Positions 43,701 to 57,918 are shown, numbered from the stretch's first letter. The stretch: DNA of 64,000 nt from Chlamydoabsidia padenii (GCA_025330725.1 JAIWND010000044.1:124001-188000), one strand, 5' to 3'. Translations and numbers: made by a program. The notes: generated from the letters alone by a model not told the origin.

Positions 43701-44365
43701 ATGATACCGAAATCTTACGATCTAAAACACCACCCAGTAAAAAGTACAATTACCATGTTAACAGGACTACTTACTAAGATAACAACCACAAACGACCGAT
43801 TGTTACCAACCACAACGACTTGTTTCCATGCACGGGCGATTCCTTCGATCGATATAGAATCCTATCTACTTCGTATCCTCAAGTATTGTCCTTGCCCTAA
43901 TGCCTGCTTTCTTAGTGTCTTGGTATATTTTGACCGAATGGCACAGAATGAAACTCAATTACGACTCGATTCTTATAATATACATCGGTTGGTGCTTTGT
44001 GGGGTCATGCTTGCTTGTAAATTCTTCTCTGATCTCTTTTATACCAATACACGTTATGCCAAGGTAACTTGTAACAAAATAATAATAATAATAATAATCA
44101 TGGATACCAGCTTTAAACACTTGTTATATCATATTTCTAGGTAGGTGGTTTGGCAGTCGAGGAATTGAATCGATTGGAGGTGGCCTTTTTAAAAATGAAT
44201 GGGTTTGTGTTGAACATCCGGGTGGAGGAATTTCAAAAATATGGTGATCAACTATATAGGCATCATTTACGGGAACAACAGCAATTACATGTAAATACTT
44301 ATACCCCTCTTATACATCGTTTACCTACTCCTCCGCTGGATTCGGATAACTCCCCTGACACATAA
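43701..44365 (+). CDS. PHO80-like (P/U-type) cyclin
   Basis: Predicted regulatory partner of a Pho85-like cyclin-dependent kinase, a class involved in phosphate and nutrient signalling. Exons 43701-44063 and 44141-44365 give 195 residues. Characteristic cyclin-box pieces: SYLLRILKYCPCPNACFLSV, VYFDRMAQNE, HRLVLCGVMLACKFFSDLFY, TNTRYAKVGGLAVEELNRLE, AFLKMNGFVL. The intron falls at AAG|GTA inside YAKVGG. A short Pro-rich tail follows. Start at MIPKSYDL; an upstream in-frame start at 43611 would add a translated T/C tract and is rejected. Confidence 0.9.
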
Positions 44366-44545
44366 ATCATTATATACACACATTTTATACTTGCCATCTA
44401 TTGTAAATAAATAAAATCCATTCATGCTCTTATTAAAGGAAAAATGGGCTTATCTCTTTATTGTGTAACATCAGAATATAAAAATGCTGGATCCAACTTT
44501 TTTATTTTTTCTTTCTTCTCTTTTACTCTCTTCTCAACAATTAAA

Positions 44546-46455
44546 ATGGCATTTTTTACTAATCTTGTCACCAAAGTAACTGAACTGTTTGACAGTGAAG
44601 TGGATGAAGAAAAACGTGAAGAACAACTTAACACTGAAACTCACCGCTTTGAATCTTTTGCTCCTGTGCGTCATGGTGCTCAAGTCAAACATTATGTGGA
44701 TGGTCAAGACTATTGCTGGTAAGCCTATCCAACTTGCAACCACTTTATATCAATTTTTTTTTTCGTCTAGGGCTGTATCTGAAGCCATTGAAAATGCACA
44801 AGAAGTGATCTTTATTGAAGATTGGTGGTTGGTAAAGTAGCCCCCCCCCCAAAAAAAAGACGAAACTGTTTACTTTTTTTTTTTAACTCACACACTTTTT
44901 ATTTATCTGTCCAGACACCCGAGTTGGTATGTAAACAAAACAAAAAAAACAAAAAGGTTAAAACAGAACAGGAGTAGACTAACGATTTTGTTTTGGCATC
45001 TATTAGTATCTTCGTCGTCCGTGTGCAAAATACCCTGAATACCGTCTGGATGCTTTATTACAACGAAAAGCCGAACAAGGGGTCAAGATCTACATTGTCG
45101 TTTACAAGGTAAACAAGCGGTAATCCATCTCTTATCCATATTCACACCTACCTTTTTATGCAGGAAGTCAAAATGGCGCTAACTTTGGATAGTAGACATA
45201 CCAAGGAAACATTACAAGCACTGCATGAAAATATCATTGTACAACGTCATCCGAATCATGATGTGGGTGGTACTTTCTTTTGGTCTCATCATGAAAAGTT
45301 TGTCGTGGTCGATAACAAGATTGCCTTTCTTGGTGGTATTGATCTTTGCTTTGGGTATAAAAAGAATCAATAGGTGCGTATTATGTATACTTCGGACCTC
45401 ATCTCCTTCTTTTTATTTTGGTAGTCGTTGGGATACTCATGCTCATCGTTTGGCTGACTTTGTGGAAGAAGATCCTCTGCATGAAGTCTATCCTGGTAAA
45501 AACAACCTCCCCCCACCAACTCCATTCATCGCATCAACTCTCTCTTTTTGTTTTGTAGGTCAAGACTATAGTGATGCCCGTGTCCGTGATTTCGAAGAAG
45601 GTAAAATACCTCCCCCGACTAATGGTTACTCTAACCTCTCCTTTTTGCAGTCAAGAATTGGGATATGAGATTAATTGACAAGACGACGGTTCCCAGAATG
45701 CCATGGCACGACATGTCACTCTGTATGGTAAGTATACAAGGCTGCTTTGTGTAACCTTCCCAAACTCACACTTTTCTTTCATTTCAGCTTGGTGGCCCGG
45801 TCTTGGATGTGGCTCGTCATTTTTGTGAACGTTGGAACTTTGTCAAGAATGAAAAATCCAAGGATATTGAAGCCATCCCGTTTTTACAACCTCCTCTTGG
45901 TGGATTTGTTGGTAATCGTCAACGATTTGAATTGCCTCAAGATGATCAAGTACCTGCTTGGCAACGTCGTCGTTATCGTCATGGGACTCGAGGCGTTACT
46001 GGAACGTGTCGTGCTCAGGTGGTACGAAGTAGTGCTGATTGGAGTCTGGGGATCAAGACCGAGGTAAGAAGAACATGAAATAATAATCAGACCTCACCCC
46101 TTTTTTTTTTCATAGCACTCGATTCAAAATGCTTATATTGAAGCCATCTTGGGTGCCCAACACTTTATCCATATTGAAAACCAATTCTTTAGTAAGTCCC
46201 ACAAAAAAATAAAAAAATAAAAAAATAAAAATAAAAATAAAAAACTTGTCCATTCACACACTTTTTTACTCTCTCTTCTAGTCACGGCTACAGTAGATGA
46301 CAAGGATTATATCCTCAAGAACCAAATCGGTGCTGCTATTGTTAAACGAATTGTCAAGGCTCATGAAGAACAAGAGAAATTTAAGGTGTTTGTACTGATG
46401 CCATTGATGCCTGCCTTCCCTGCCGATCTTAGTACCAAAGATGCAGCCACTGCAA

Positions 46456-46490
<35 letters not shown>

Positions 46491-47665
46491 AACGCATTCT
46501 CATTACTCTTTGTAATAGATTGGTGATGCATTATCAATACATTTCCATTTGTCGTGGTGGTAAAAGTATCATTGAACAATTGGAAAACTCTGGAATCAAT
46601 GCTTCGGATTATATTCGATTCTATAGTCTACGAAGTCATGATCGAATTAAACGCTCGGTGGTGGAAGATGTCTTGACCCAAGTCGAAGGGTATACTGCTA
46701 TCGAATGTGATTTGGAAGACCAAGTTGAAGATATGGCCATTGGTGAATCGCATCAGCATCATGGTGGTGGTCGTCGGTACCATAAAAGTAAAAAACCTTG
46801 GGTGTCTCATGATTTTGTCTCTGAAGAACTTTATATTCATGCCAAATTATTGATTGCTGATGGTAAAGTAGTATATTATCACATAAAAAATAAGGTGAAC
46901 TGACACACACACCTTTTGTTATAGATCGTCTTGTGATTATGGGCTCATCCAATTTGAACGATCGATCTCAATGTGGAGATCGTGATTCTGAAATTGCACT
47001 AGTGGTTGAAGACAAGGACATGATTCCCTCTCGTATCAATGGCAAAGATGTAAGTGGATCGTCCCTTCCTTTCCCTTTCATAGGTATCATCTAACCCCAT
47101 CTCCTTATATAGTATGAAGTCAGTCGATTTGCCACTCAATTGCGCCGCAAGTTATGGAAAGAACATTTGGGGTTACTTAAGGATAAACCTTCCGATAGGG
47201 TGAATAATGATATGTTACCTTTACCTGTACCTCAAATCGACACTCTAGAATCAAAATATGACCAACTCGTACAAGATCCTTTGGATGAAGATACTTTGGA
47301 TCTCTGGAACTCGACGGCAAGGAAGAATACTGAAGCATTCCGTCATGTCTTCCACTGTGTGCCTGATGACAATGGTAAGCCTTTCTTTTTTTTTTTTTTT
47401 CTTCTCAGGATGATGACCCACTTATATTTTTATTTTCTATATAGTGACAACATGGGAAGAATACCATGATTTTTACCCCAATCCTGAAATGATTGAAATT
47501 GGACATGTCCATGATCCTGATATGCCTGTCGATGAAATTATTGACACTTTGGGTGAAGTGCGTGGCCATCTGGTGGAATTCCCTCTCAAGTTTTTGGAAA
47601 AGGTCGATCTACAAGGTGAATCGGTGCCCTTCCTCGGTGATGACATCAATGAACTTTACACCTAA
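44546..47665 (+). CDS. phospholipase D family enzyme (two HKD motifs)
   Basis: Predicted to hydrolyse phosphatidylcholine or related lipids to phosphatidic acid. Fifteen exons: 44546-44718, 44771-44831, 44915-44926, 45007-45108, 45164-45354, 45425-45495, 45559-45600, 45651-45727, 45788-46063, 46116-46191, 46282-46456, 46519-46862, 46925-47049, 47113-47374, 47445-47665; 735 residues. HKD motif 1 is HHEKFVVVDNKIAFLGGIDL, motif 2 is IHAKLLIADDRLVIMGSSNL. IENQFF and the GG/GT spacing residues also fit. No PX, PH or C2 domain is visible, so it is shorter than PLD1/Spo14 and resembles compact fungal PLDs. Exon 3 is only 12 nt (TPEL). A (AAAAAT)n run and a tract of about 33 A lie inside introns. Confidence 0.93.
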
Positions 47666-47864
47666 ATCAATAACTTAATGATGATGATGATTTGTTATTG
47701 GAAATAAAAGAATGTCTTTTTGTAAAACTTGATGTTGTAAATGTTAAGCACCGTCTGTCATGCAATCTAAACCCAGACAAATCCTATCCACAAACTGTTT
47801 GAAACACATCAATACAAACAAACAAATAACTTTTTATTATTTATATATAAACCATCCATCTATA

Positions 47865-49750
47865 CTAATCTAATTGTACTAGTCTTCCTTGTACAACAGG
47901 AGATATACTTGCCCACCGTTTAATCCAAGACGCCTGTTGACTATGTTTAATACCTGTATCATTCCAATCATACATAGATTCAGGATCTTCTTCAGGATCT
48001 TCTTCTTCTTCAGACCGAATACATGAAGGATGACCCAGCTGAGATCCATGTAAAGATTTTTTCATCATATCTTCGTCACCCTGGAGTTTCGCAACCGCTT
48101 CTTTATGCCATTGTCGAGCAATCGATACCACCAATTTGTCTACATAATCCTTGGTCGGTTCCGTCACATGACCGGGATGCCCACCATGTTTGATAGCATG
48201 TTCCCTAAACGCATTAATATATTTGAGCCCCAAAAAGTAACGCCGGAAGAGAGTAGAGATGAACACACCATTTTCACCATCCACCACCATCTTATCTTCG
48301 GATACCTTAAGGGCACTATACCCATCATAACCCAATGCCATATATTCTCTTGTCACCACCACATATTCCTTGTCCATTTCCAAGGGAGTATTATCACCCA
48401 CTAGGATCGAGTGCACACGTTGACCAGGTGGTTGACGGGATGACCATTGGACGGTAATCCCTGCCACTTGAGGAAACCTCCCTTCTTGTTTTGGGTATTC
48501 AGACACGCTGTTTTCAATAGCATCCCAGATACGTTGACCCGTCAGTTTAATCACCACCACAGGATCTTGAAAAGGGAAAGCCAACATAATATCACCCAAG
48601 GTCAATTCACCCACCTCGATGACACTGTCGTTGCGGATCGTACCACCACAACACAAGGCGATCTCCGTCCCTAGATCGGAATATGCTGCCAACATGAGAT
48701 CGGCGGTGAGATTGCCAAAATTCGTTTCTTGAGTACGAACTTTGCTGCTTCGGCCATCGAGAGGTACGGTCGTGTAGCCGATCGCTCGTCGGGTGTGTGA
48801 GGAGACGAGGTCAGATACTTTGGCCACAATGGTTTCCATGGTTGGGTCAGGTGTGACGGATGCATTAACCCATTGATGTTCAGCTAGAGAGAGAGAGAGA
48901 GAAAGGTTAGGCAAAGAGAAAAAAAAAAAAAAAAGTGTGTTTACCTGTCATGTGTCTGATGTATGTCTTGCCCTGAGGATCCGAATCCAATGTCAGCCGC
49001 AATTGTCCAAATTCACGGAAATCAGTACCACTTTTCACGATCCAGAGTGTTTCTTTTTCAGGGGCATCTTGTTCAGGATCATACCCTACTTGCTTAAGAT
49101 AATCTTCACGACAGTCATCACCAATGATTTCAATGGATTTGGATACGTAATAAAAATGATCATGCCTATATAAAGTAGTCTTTGGTCAGTTTATCCTTTT
49201 TCCATAGTGACATGAACTTACCCTCCAAGGATCAAATCAACGGAAGAAGCCCGGGCAAGTTTAACATCATTAGCCACACGCATATGTGTCAGAGCAATCA
49301 CCAGGTCGACATTATAAGGTTCTTGGCGGAGCATCGTATCGAGTTCATTGGCCACCTCGATAAAATCATGGTACAATAAATCAGTAGGGAATCTATCAAA
49401 AGCGATAGGTCACTTTCCACTATTGGCAAGTATAGATGACTTACGATGGGATCGTTTGAATCCATTCCCTAGTAAAAAAAAAAAAAAGAGAGGTTAGTTT
49501 CGACTACCTATCACTTTTAGATAACTTACTTTTCCACCAAGCCAATCACCCCAATCTTCAAACCATGATGGTTCAGCACATGCCACCGCGTCAAAGGGGA
49601 AGGAGGTTGACCATCTTGATATAATACATTAGATATCAACCAAGGAAATTGACACTGATGTAACAATTTTCGTAGTTGAGGCAAACCAAAATCAAAGTCA
49701 TGATTTCCTACACATGCCACATTTATCGATAATGCATTCAAAACATCCGT

Positions 49751-49793
<43 letters not shown>

Positions 49794-50030
49794 GTTAATA
49801 TGTCTTTATAGCAAGGCAATACTTTTTTACATGTGAGCCCCGCGGGTGACTGAGCCTTCAATGGATGGTCCAAACACATCACCTGAGAAAAGGACCAAAG
49901 GATCTTGGGCCGTCGTGGACTTTATCGCCGCCGCAAACCGAGATGCACCACCTACAGGCTCATCTTTACCAGGAGCAACATGATAGACATCATTAAAATG
50001 AATGATATCCAAATAAGTAGGGAGGGTCAT
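47865..50030 (-). CDS. 5'-nucleotidase / UshA-type metallophosphoesterase
   Basis: Six exons (minus): 50030-49831, 49751-49530, 49468-49445, 49392-49222, 49165-48945, 48883-47865; 618 residues. The calcineurin-like phosphoesterase domain shows HFNDVYHV, LFSGDVFGPS, CVGNHDFDFG, ALTHMRV and GGHDHFYY, the metal ligands of the family. The C-terminal 5'-nucleotidase domain follows, with NFGNLTADLMLAAY, ALCCGGTIRND and YDGYSALK (substrate-stacking region). No signal peptide or GPI signal is evident, so it is probably intracellular. The C-terminal tail is acidic (EEEEDPEEDPE). The third exon is 24 nt. A (TA)n repeat fills intron 1. Exact substrate (nucleotide or other phosphoester) not determinable. 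Confidence 0.9.
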
Positions 50031-50326
50031 TATATATATATATAAAAAAAAAAGTGCAAGGAAGGGAAAGAGAGGAAATGCAATTTTTCATGGAATATCG
50101 ATGTCGGTCCCCGACACATTGTAAAAGCCCCGCATCGAGTCACCATAGCGACCCCAAGACAAAATCTGTGATGATCATCTTAAAAAAAAAAAAAGGAGAC
50201 AATCAAGACAACATTATTTGAAAGAATGGTAAAAAAGAGAATACAATTTTTTTTCAAACACATAAAAGATAACCAAAGTAATAACGGGGGCAAGTCTATA
50301 TACTAAAAGGGGGAAGTTTCTATACA

Positions 50327-50792
50327 TCATGATGCGTATGCGTTCGGCCACATTTCCTTGATAAAAGGATTACTCATGAGACCTTTCACGAACCCACGCC
50401 ATACAGGACTATTCACCACCTCTTCATCCCAAACGCCAAATCTAGATCCGTCTTTACTTGGTCGAGGCACCACCAACTGGGGTACCTCACCTCCACGGAC
50501 CCGATCAATCACCAAGGCATCAAAAAAGTCGCAACCCAATGTGTCGATGGTGTCGTTTGGTTCTTGATACATGAGGACCAAACAATCACTGACAAAAACA
50601 CCCACGGTTTGACCCTGAAAGAAGGATGTGTTCTTGGTGGAGCAATCCTTGATAGACGAAGGGATGACATCTTGTAACAGACACCGAAGCATGGCTAGGC
50701 AAGCACTTGTGCTGGACGTATTATATATCAGTGGTGTCGTCAGTAAACAAGACCCCAATTCAGCTACGTAAAAAAAAAAAAAAAAATCAGCA

Positions 50793-50835
<43 letters not shown>

Positions 50836-53800
50836 ATTGTTACCTGCGCGTACGGCTCCACCACTTTTACCCGCTTCCAACACCTCGTCAACAATCATGC
50901 AAATAAACCATCGAGCACCGTGCATTTTAAGCGCCGACTGAAACATGACCAAATCCAGATAATGAGATACCACTTGTTGAGGCCATTTCCCATTAACTGC
51001 CCATAAATTTCTTGCGTCCCCATCCACATTATTCATGTACATCGACCGTCCACTTTTCACAATATATCTAAACATTTCCCGAGATTTCTCCATCAGAGTC
51101 CGCCGGTTCACGCCTATCATGGGCTGCTTGTTGTTCATACCCACGTCGAGTGTGGTGATGAAGCATTGTTCGAGGCGGGTGATTTCTTGATCTTGATCTT
51201 GATCTTTGGATGTTGGGACACGTAGCTTTTTGTATTGTTGTTGAGATTCCTTCCATACCCCCAAGGATCCAAGCACAGTGCTGGCACAGAGGTGAATGAG
51301 GGTATCAGGCAGGGCCGAGACTAGATGGGTCAGACAGGTTAACGCTGATGATGCATTCCGGTTCAATAATTCATCACAAAGGACATGGATGACACCAGGT
51401 ACAAGTACAAAATGTAAGAATCGTTTCCGAAAGTAGGATAGTACACCATTAAATGTTTCAGTTTCAATACGTCCAGCGTCATAAATACAAAGGAGACGGT
51501 CGATGATGGTTGGTGTTCCTCGTAGTAACATTTGTAGCTTGGTTGTTCTAAAAAAAAAGGTTGGTTAGTTTTAGTGAGTGCCTATGTCATAACAGATCAA
51601 TGTTGTTTTTTTTTACCGAAGAAGATCATCAGAAATACCATCCCCACCCATTGCAGATAACCATTGCCCAACAAGATGTTCCATTTCTTGATCATGAGCA
51701 TGTACACCATAGATAATAGGTCCTGTGACGAAGAATTGATAGCATAATCCATTCTTTTCCTTGAATATAGTGTCAATGACACTGGTGATCTAAAATAAAA
51801 GAAAACAGTTTTAGTTACATGATTTTCTTCAAATGATCATCAAAAGGACAACTTACATCGAATTTGCTTGCTACAACAAGGACAAAAATCCAAATATTTC
51901 CAAACTTGTGATACCAATTTTGAATACCATCCATATAATCATCGTCATCATGATCATTGCTTCCACTGGCACCGTCATCCACATCCATATAGTCATCAGA
52001 AGGATTCCATTCGTTACAAATCATTTCTAGAGGACTCAATAAGACAGTTGGAGAGTGCATTTGAAGGATGAGATCGATGGCTGCTGGACAGTCATTAAGA
52101 GCACCACAAAATCTATACAAAGTGCGAACATCACCTGCTTGAGCCTTGTCATGTAATAACTAGAGTAATAGAGGTTATATTAATACTTTTCATTTCAAGC
52201 TTTGTTTTCATCCTACCATGAGTAAGAATTCCACTATTTTTCGCCAGTGTGTCAAGGATATAAGACCAATGTGGATCAGTTCCATAATCGAAGCCTTTGT
52301 TGCATTTGACTGGATTGCATTCATACGTTGGTTTATATTCTATTTGTAAAAAAGAGGATCTTGTCAATCAAAAAGTTTTGTAACCCCTTTCTCTTTATTT
52401 ACCTGATCAATTTCTGTTATTGCATTATCCATGTCAGTTTGTCGATCCACATCCATTTTATCGTCGTCACCACCACAATCCGGCACATCATCACAAGAAT
52501 TGTCCTGTTCAAATTTTGATTCATCGTCGAGTTTGACATTGTCCCTGATTTTATTACCACTCAGGAAATGGTAAGGTTGGCAGCTGTGTATAATATCGGT
52601 AAAAATGTCGTTTGTGCTGATAGACTGGATGGCCTTGATAAAAGCCGGTGTATTAAAATCGGTAAAAGTGTCGTAATCATCGATCATATGTTGTTGTTGT
52701 TCACCAAAAGCAAATCGATTGACCAAGTTTGTGGATTTTGAGGAAGGGACATAGAATTCAGGACAACAGGCTGGTGGATTACATGCATTCAAAAGGCCAG
52801 TGAATGTTTTAAGCTCTATCAAGGATGACTCTATTGCATTAGACTAAAACAATGAGGTTAGAAAAGAATGAACAAGAGACAGTGTCAACTTACTTCATCG
52901 TCCTTTCGTGATTGTGGTGATTTTCGGTATAAATCGCGTTTCAGACTATGTCGGGTCAACTCTTCTTTTTCCTTTCGTTCTTGAAAACGGTGGATCAAAT
53001 GGGGTAACTAGACCGACCAAGACGAATAATATATATAAAAAAAAGGTTACTATTTCTCATCATATTAATCCATATTTTACCTTGACCAAAACCAAATTCT
53101 TCCAAAGTAAACGATTTGTTGCTACAGTTGTATTACAGTTTTTGTTGTTCGTTTGATTGTCATGTTGACCGGATGGTGTAATGTTTTGACAGCTTGTACT
53201 GAGGGAAGCTTCACGTAACCCAGTGAGAGCAGCAAACCATAGTTCCAAGTAGAATGATTCATCGAATGATCCCTAAAAAAAAAATAGTAAAGAGGATATG
53301 AATCCCGGCCTTTAGATCTCTTACCCATTCCTTACCTTGATGGCTTGTAATTTGACCAGTCGATTAACAAGTTCATTATCATCCAAAGTAGGACATATTT
53401 GCACCATATGATAGACCAATCCCATCAATCCAGCACTTGGCATTGCTCTTGCTGTCCCTTCGTCTTCCAATTCGTGGTATTTCATATGTACAGCCAATCG
53501 TCGTTCCAAATCCCGGTCAGTCAAACGTTCAATCAAGAGTAACAGTTTCTGGATATATACATTGTGAGTGTCCGCTGTTGATAATGTGGTTGGTTTTGAT
53601 AAGACGGATGTTGATTTACTAGGCATAAGAATACTATGACAGGTTACCCAGGGATCTAGTAATAAAAAGAAAGAAAAAGAGAGGTGAGTTTAACCACTCC
53701 TTCCTTTCCCCCCCCCCATTTTCTGCTTACCATTTGTATCCGAGTGTTCATGTTCACCACCAATGTGACCTTGATTATACTTTTCAATGATGCGCTTGAG

Positions 53801-54727
53801 ACCCTTTTTTTCGATCAAATCAATAATGAGTTTGGCGGCAGAAACGGCGTTTTCCCATTCCAGACTGTTTCTTCGCTCCAATGGATGCTGTAAAGGGTCT
53901 TGCTGAAGAAGAGTGTCCACATTGGTTGTTGCTGCTACAGGTACATTTGCTCGGGCGAGTTTTACATCGTCGATTAGAGTCGCATCCAAAGTCGCATCAA
54001 GATCCAATGTCGATTGAGAAACCATGGCTAGTTGAGTTGTATTATTCGTTAAGGACATGTGTGACGAATCCTGCTTGGTTGTTGTTTCTTCTTCGTCATT
54101 GTCATTAGGAGATGCCTTTTGATAGAGACCCACGGCAACAAGGTGAGATAGAATGATCAAGAGTCGAGCTAACATGGGTGCCAGAGTCAAGTGTTCCTTT
54201 CGGTCCCCGTCCACGTCCACCAGCAAAGAAGGTAAAAGTCTAAGGAGACAGGTCCATTGATAGGTATACTTGGGGTTACTGGCAAACCTGATATCCCTGT
54301 TGACCAAACGAGATACAAATAGCTTTCCTTGAATCAGAGTGTCTCCAATATCAAGTCCTTTAGTAGAGCCACCCGTCAAGGCAAACGTCATGTATGATTC
54401 TATCAACATGCTGTGGGTCCGTGATGTCGAAAAGAAGTGTTTCAACAAAAGGTCTACAAAAGTCAAAAGAAGAAGAAAAAAAAAAAAACAGATTTTTAGT
54501 TACCATTAGTATAGGGTTGAGTCACCAGTTACCACAAAGAGCCGGGCTTGAGTCTTGATCCGATTGTTCCAAGCATTGTCTAATTGGCTGTTCCCACTAA
54601 TAGAAAGTGAAAAGAGAGTGAGTAATAAACAAAAAACATCAATAAAAAAGATGTCGCATACCTGTATACAATTATAACCATTAAAATATGCATATTCAAG
54701 CACCTTTTCTAGTGCATAGGTGGTCAT
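50327..54727 (-). CDS. MED5: Mediator complex subunit 5 (Med5/Nut1)
   Basis: Predicted tail-module subunit of RNA polymerase II Mediator. Twelve exons (minus): 54727-54662, 54596-54533, 54453-53731, 53655-53336, 53272-53081, 53007-52894, 52843-52403, 52339-52217, 52159-51857, 51789-51617, 51547-50844, 50763-50327; 1219 residues. The protein is helical throughout. The blocks I use are KEKNGLCYQFFVTGPIIYG, LVGQWLSAMGGDGISDDLL, MLLRGTPTIIDRLL and FNGVLSYFRKRFLHFVLVPG, which resemble conserved parts of fungal Med5. Acidic inserts (DYMDVDDGASGSNDHDDDD; DCGGDDDKMDVD) are low in complexity. The N-terminal MTTYALEKVLEYAYFNGYN and spliced WEQPIRQCLEQSDQD look genuine. The family call is by recall. Confidence 0.75.
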
Positions 54728-55305
54728 GGGAGGTGGGAATTGTTTTTTTTCGATTTAAATGGCAAAGCAAATGAATGAAGGGGGAAAAAAAAGGAGGGGA
54801 AAAGAAGGGAAAGATAAAAAAAAAAAAGGTAGGAGCCGGGCGGTGTCAAAATTGAATCACCGCGTATTATGTTCCTTCGCACACTACCGGGAGTATTCCG
54901 AAACATGAGTGCAATATACAATGGCCATTGAATAGAAAGAATAAACCAAGATATGTATTATTTCCAGTGTATAATACTACTAGTCCTCTCCTTATAAGTA
55001 GGTTTGGGCGATGGCACACATATGACAAGGAGTGCTAATATGCGGTATCTCTCCTCTTTTTTCTTTGATGAATATTAACATTGAAATGATCATTTTCATC
55101 TATCATTCAGTGAATGAGAGGGTACATTGACCTTTACTATGTCACACAGAGAGACAAATTGTCGGGGATTGAAATAATAAAACATATATTTTGGGCGAAA
55201 ATAGAAACCTTCTGTTCTTTTCTCCTTTTCCATCACATACATTTACTTTATACAGCCCTCCCCCATTGGAAAACAAGAACATTGGAACAGCCTACAACAA
55301 TAACA
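54728..55305. promoter_or_regulatory. divergent intergenic region between Med5 and the acyl-CoA synthetase
   Basis: 578 bp between divergent starts, with a TATATTTTGGGC stretch near 55183 and a CT-rich leader (TTCTTTTCTCCTTTTCCATC, about 55214-55233) on the acyl-CoA synthetase side. The open frame upstream of 55306 in the same phase translates this leader and is not counted as coding. Confidence 0.35.
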
Positions 55306-57918
55306 ATGACTCACTATCTTTCAACAAAAGTAGCAGATGCAAAACCTGGTGAAACAGAAACTCGGCGCTCAGTGATCTCACCTCATAACCTTGTCTCTAC
55401 ACCAGCTCCGGACGTTGCCACCTTACACGACCTGTTGCTGTATAGCGCAAACACTTATCCTGATAGGAATGGCTTTGGTTATCGACAGTTGGAACATACT
55501 TTCCAGGAAGAGAAGGAAGTAACGACCAAGGTGAATGGTGAACTGGTGACGGAAAAGAAAAGGTGGACCTTCTTCCAACTGTCTGGGTATCATTATTACA
55601 CTTATCAACAAGCTTTGGAAAAGACTATCGCTCTTGGGGCAGGACTAAAACAATTGGGTTTGGGTAAAAATGACAAGCTTCATTTCTTTGCCTCAACAAG
55701 GTAAGCATAATATTGTCTGTCAGCAGACTAAATAAATAAAAAATAGAAAAACTAAATTGGGGGTTTTAATTGAAAAATGTATAGTGTCGAATGGATGTTT
55801 TTGGTGCACGGTAAGTAATAACAAGGGGGAGGGGGCATCTATAGGGAGAGAAATGAACACTTTTCTTCTTCCTTTTTTAATAGGTGCATTCTCTCAATCG
55901 ATTACTGTCGCCACTGCATATGATACTTTGGGAAAAGAAGGATTACAACACTCCATCAACGAAACGGAGGCCAAGGGTTGTTTTGTCAATGGGGATCAAT
56001 TGACCACATTGGAACAAATCTTGCCTCATTGTCCTGCTATACAAACCATTATTTATCGAGGTGATGCCAATCATCATCAACTGGAACGACTAGAAAGGAC
56101 CTTTGATAATATCAAACATGTGATCTCTTATGACGACTTGCTACATTTGGGAATCGCCAATCCTTCACCTACCGTGAAACCAACTCCCACTGACTTGTCA
56201 CTCATCATGTATACTTCTGGATCAACAGGGAACCCAAAAGGTGTCCAACTTACCCATGGAAATGTCATTGCAGCAGGTAAAAAAAACATTCCGATCCCAT
56301 ACACCACTTGGCCTAAACTAACTTTGTTTTGATTCTTGTTAGTTGCCGGTACATCTCTCATGTTGAGCCATTTGCAAAAACCCGGTGATACAATGATGGC
56401 TTACCTCCCACTTAGTCATATCCTTGAATTTCTCGTCCAATCTGTCTGTATCTTCCTTGGTCTCACTCTTGGCTATGGTTCTATTCGCACTCTCACTGAT
56501 GCCTCGGTACGTAACTGTAAAGGTGATCTTCAAGAATTTGGTCCTACCATCATGACAGGTGTGCCTCAAGTGTGGGAAACCATCAAAAAGACAATCTTGG
56601 CCAAGGTGGCACAACGGGGTCCCAGGGTGGAAAGTATCTTTCATGCTGCTTTGAACTTGAAGGAAATGGTCGATGGGTACTGGCTGCCAACAGGTATCAT
56701 CAACAAGGTGGTATTTGAAAATGTCAAGAAGCAATTGGGTGGAAATCTCAGGTATGGTTTGTCTGGTGGTGCTCCCTTGTCGGTGGAGACTCAACGGTTT
56801 TTATCTCTGGCTCTTTGTCCCATCATGGCTGGTTATGGAATGTAAGTCTGTCTCTGTTTTTATTTGGATGGACTCGAATACTCATTTTATTATTATTAAT
56901 ATTATAGGACAGAAAGTAGGTATCACGGGAAAAATAATAATACCAGAACATGATTTAACGGTTGTCGTGGTTTTTTTTTTTACCCCTTGGTGACATTCAT
57001 GCATTTTAGGTTGCGGGTAAGTCGGACATTGAAAACAGTCATTCCACATCAACTCACCCTCTTTTATGTATAAATACCAGTATGTGCTCTATTGTATCCC
57101 CTGTAAGTCGATCCTTGCCTTTTTACACTCTAACATGTACTTAACCCAACTTGATACCTTATAGGATCACTTTACTTATGGGGTTGTCGGTGCTCCTGTG
57201 CCATGTATCGAAGTGAAACTGGTCGATGTCCCTGAAGCAGGCTACTTTGCTACCAACAAGCCCAAACCTCAAGGTGAAGTCTGGATTCGTGGTCCATCTT
57301 TGACATCCGGATACTTTAAACAAGAAGAACTGACCAAGGAAACATTCACTTCAGATGGATGGCTAAAAACTGGTGATATAGGTAACCCCCCCCATTGGAT
57401 CCTCTTTTTTGATACCACTTACATGTTGAAAACAATGTAGGAGAATGGAACGATAATGGATCACTAAATATCATCGACCGGATAAAAAACATAACCAAAC
57501 TCAGTAATGGTGAATACATTGCATTGGAAAAACTGGAATCAGTAAGTAAAAGGAGGGATAAGATCCAGTAGGTTGCTCATAATGGATTATTATTAGAGAT
57601 ACAAGTCCTCAGTATTGGTGGAAAACATGTGTGTCTATGCCGATTCGTTGTGTCCTAAACCTGTCGCGTTGGTGGTGCCTGTCGAAAAACAATTACAGTC
57701 TCTCATGGAAGAAGAAGAAGAAACAGATGATTGGGGTGTCTTGTGCGCATCAACAGCGGCTAGACAAAAGGTATTGTCGATCTTGCAAGAGCAGGGCAAA
57801 CAATCTGGACTGGTGGGATCCGAAATAATTGCTGATGTATGGATTTGCAAGGACTTGTGGACAACTGAAATGGTAAATAATGAACCCCCTCAACTTTTTA
57901 TAGTCGATTGACTCATTT

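Noticed and set aside
49754..49790. AT repeats (also 17583, 50797, 63809) as possible origins or MITE cores
   Set aside because: Simple microsatellites inside introns or intergenic DNA without inverted flanks.
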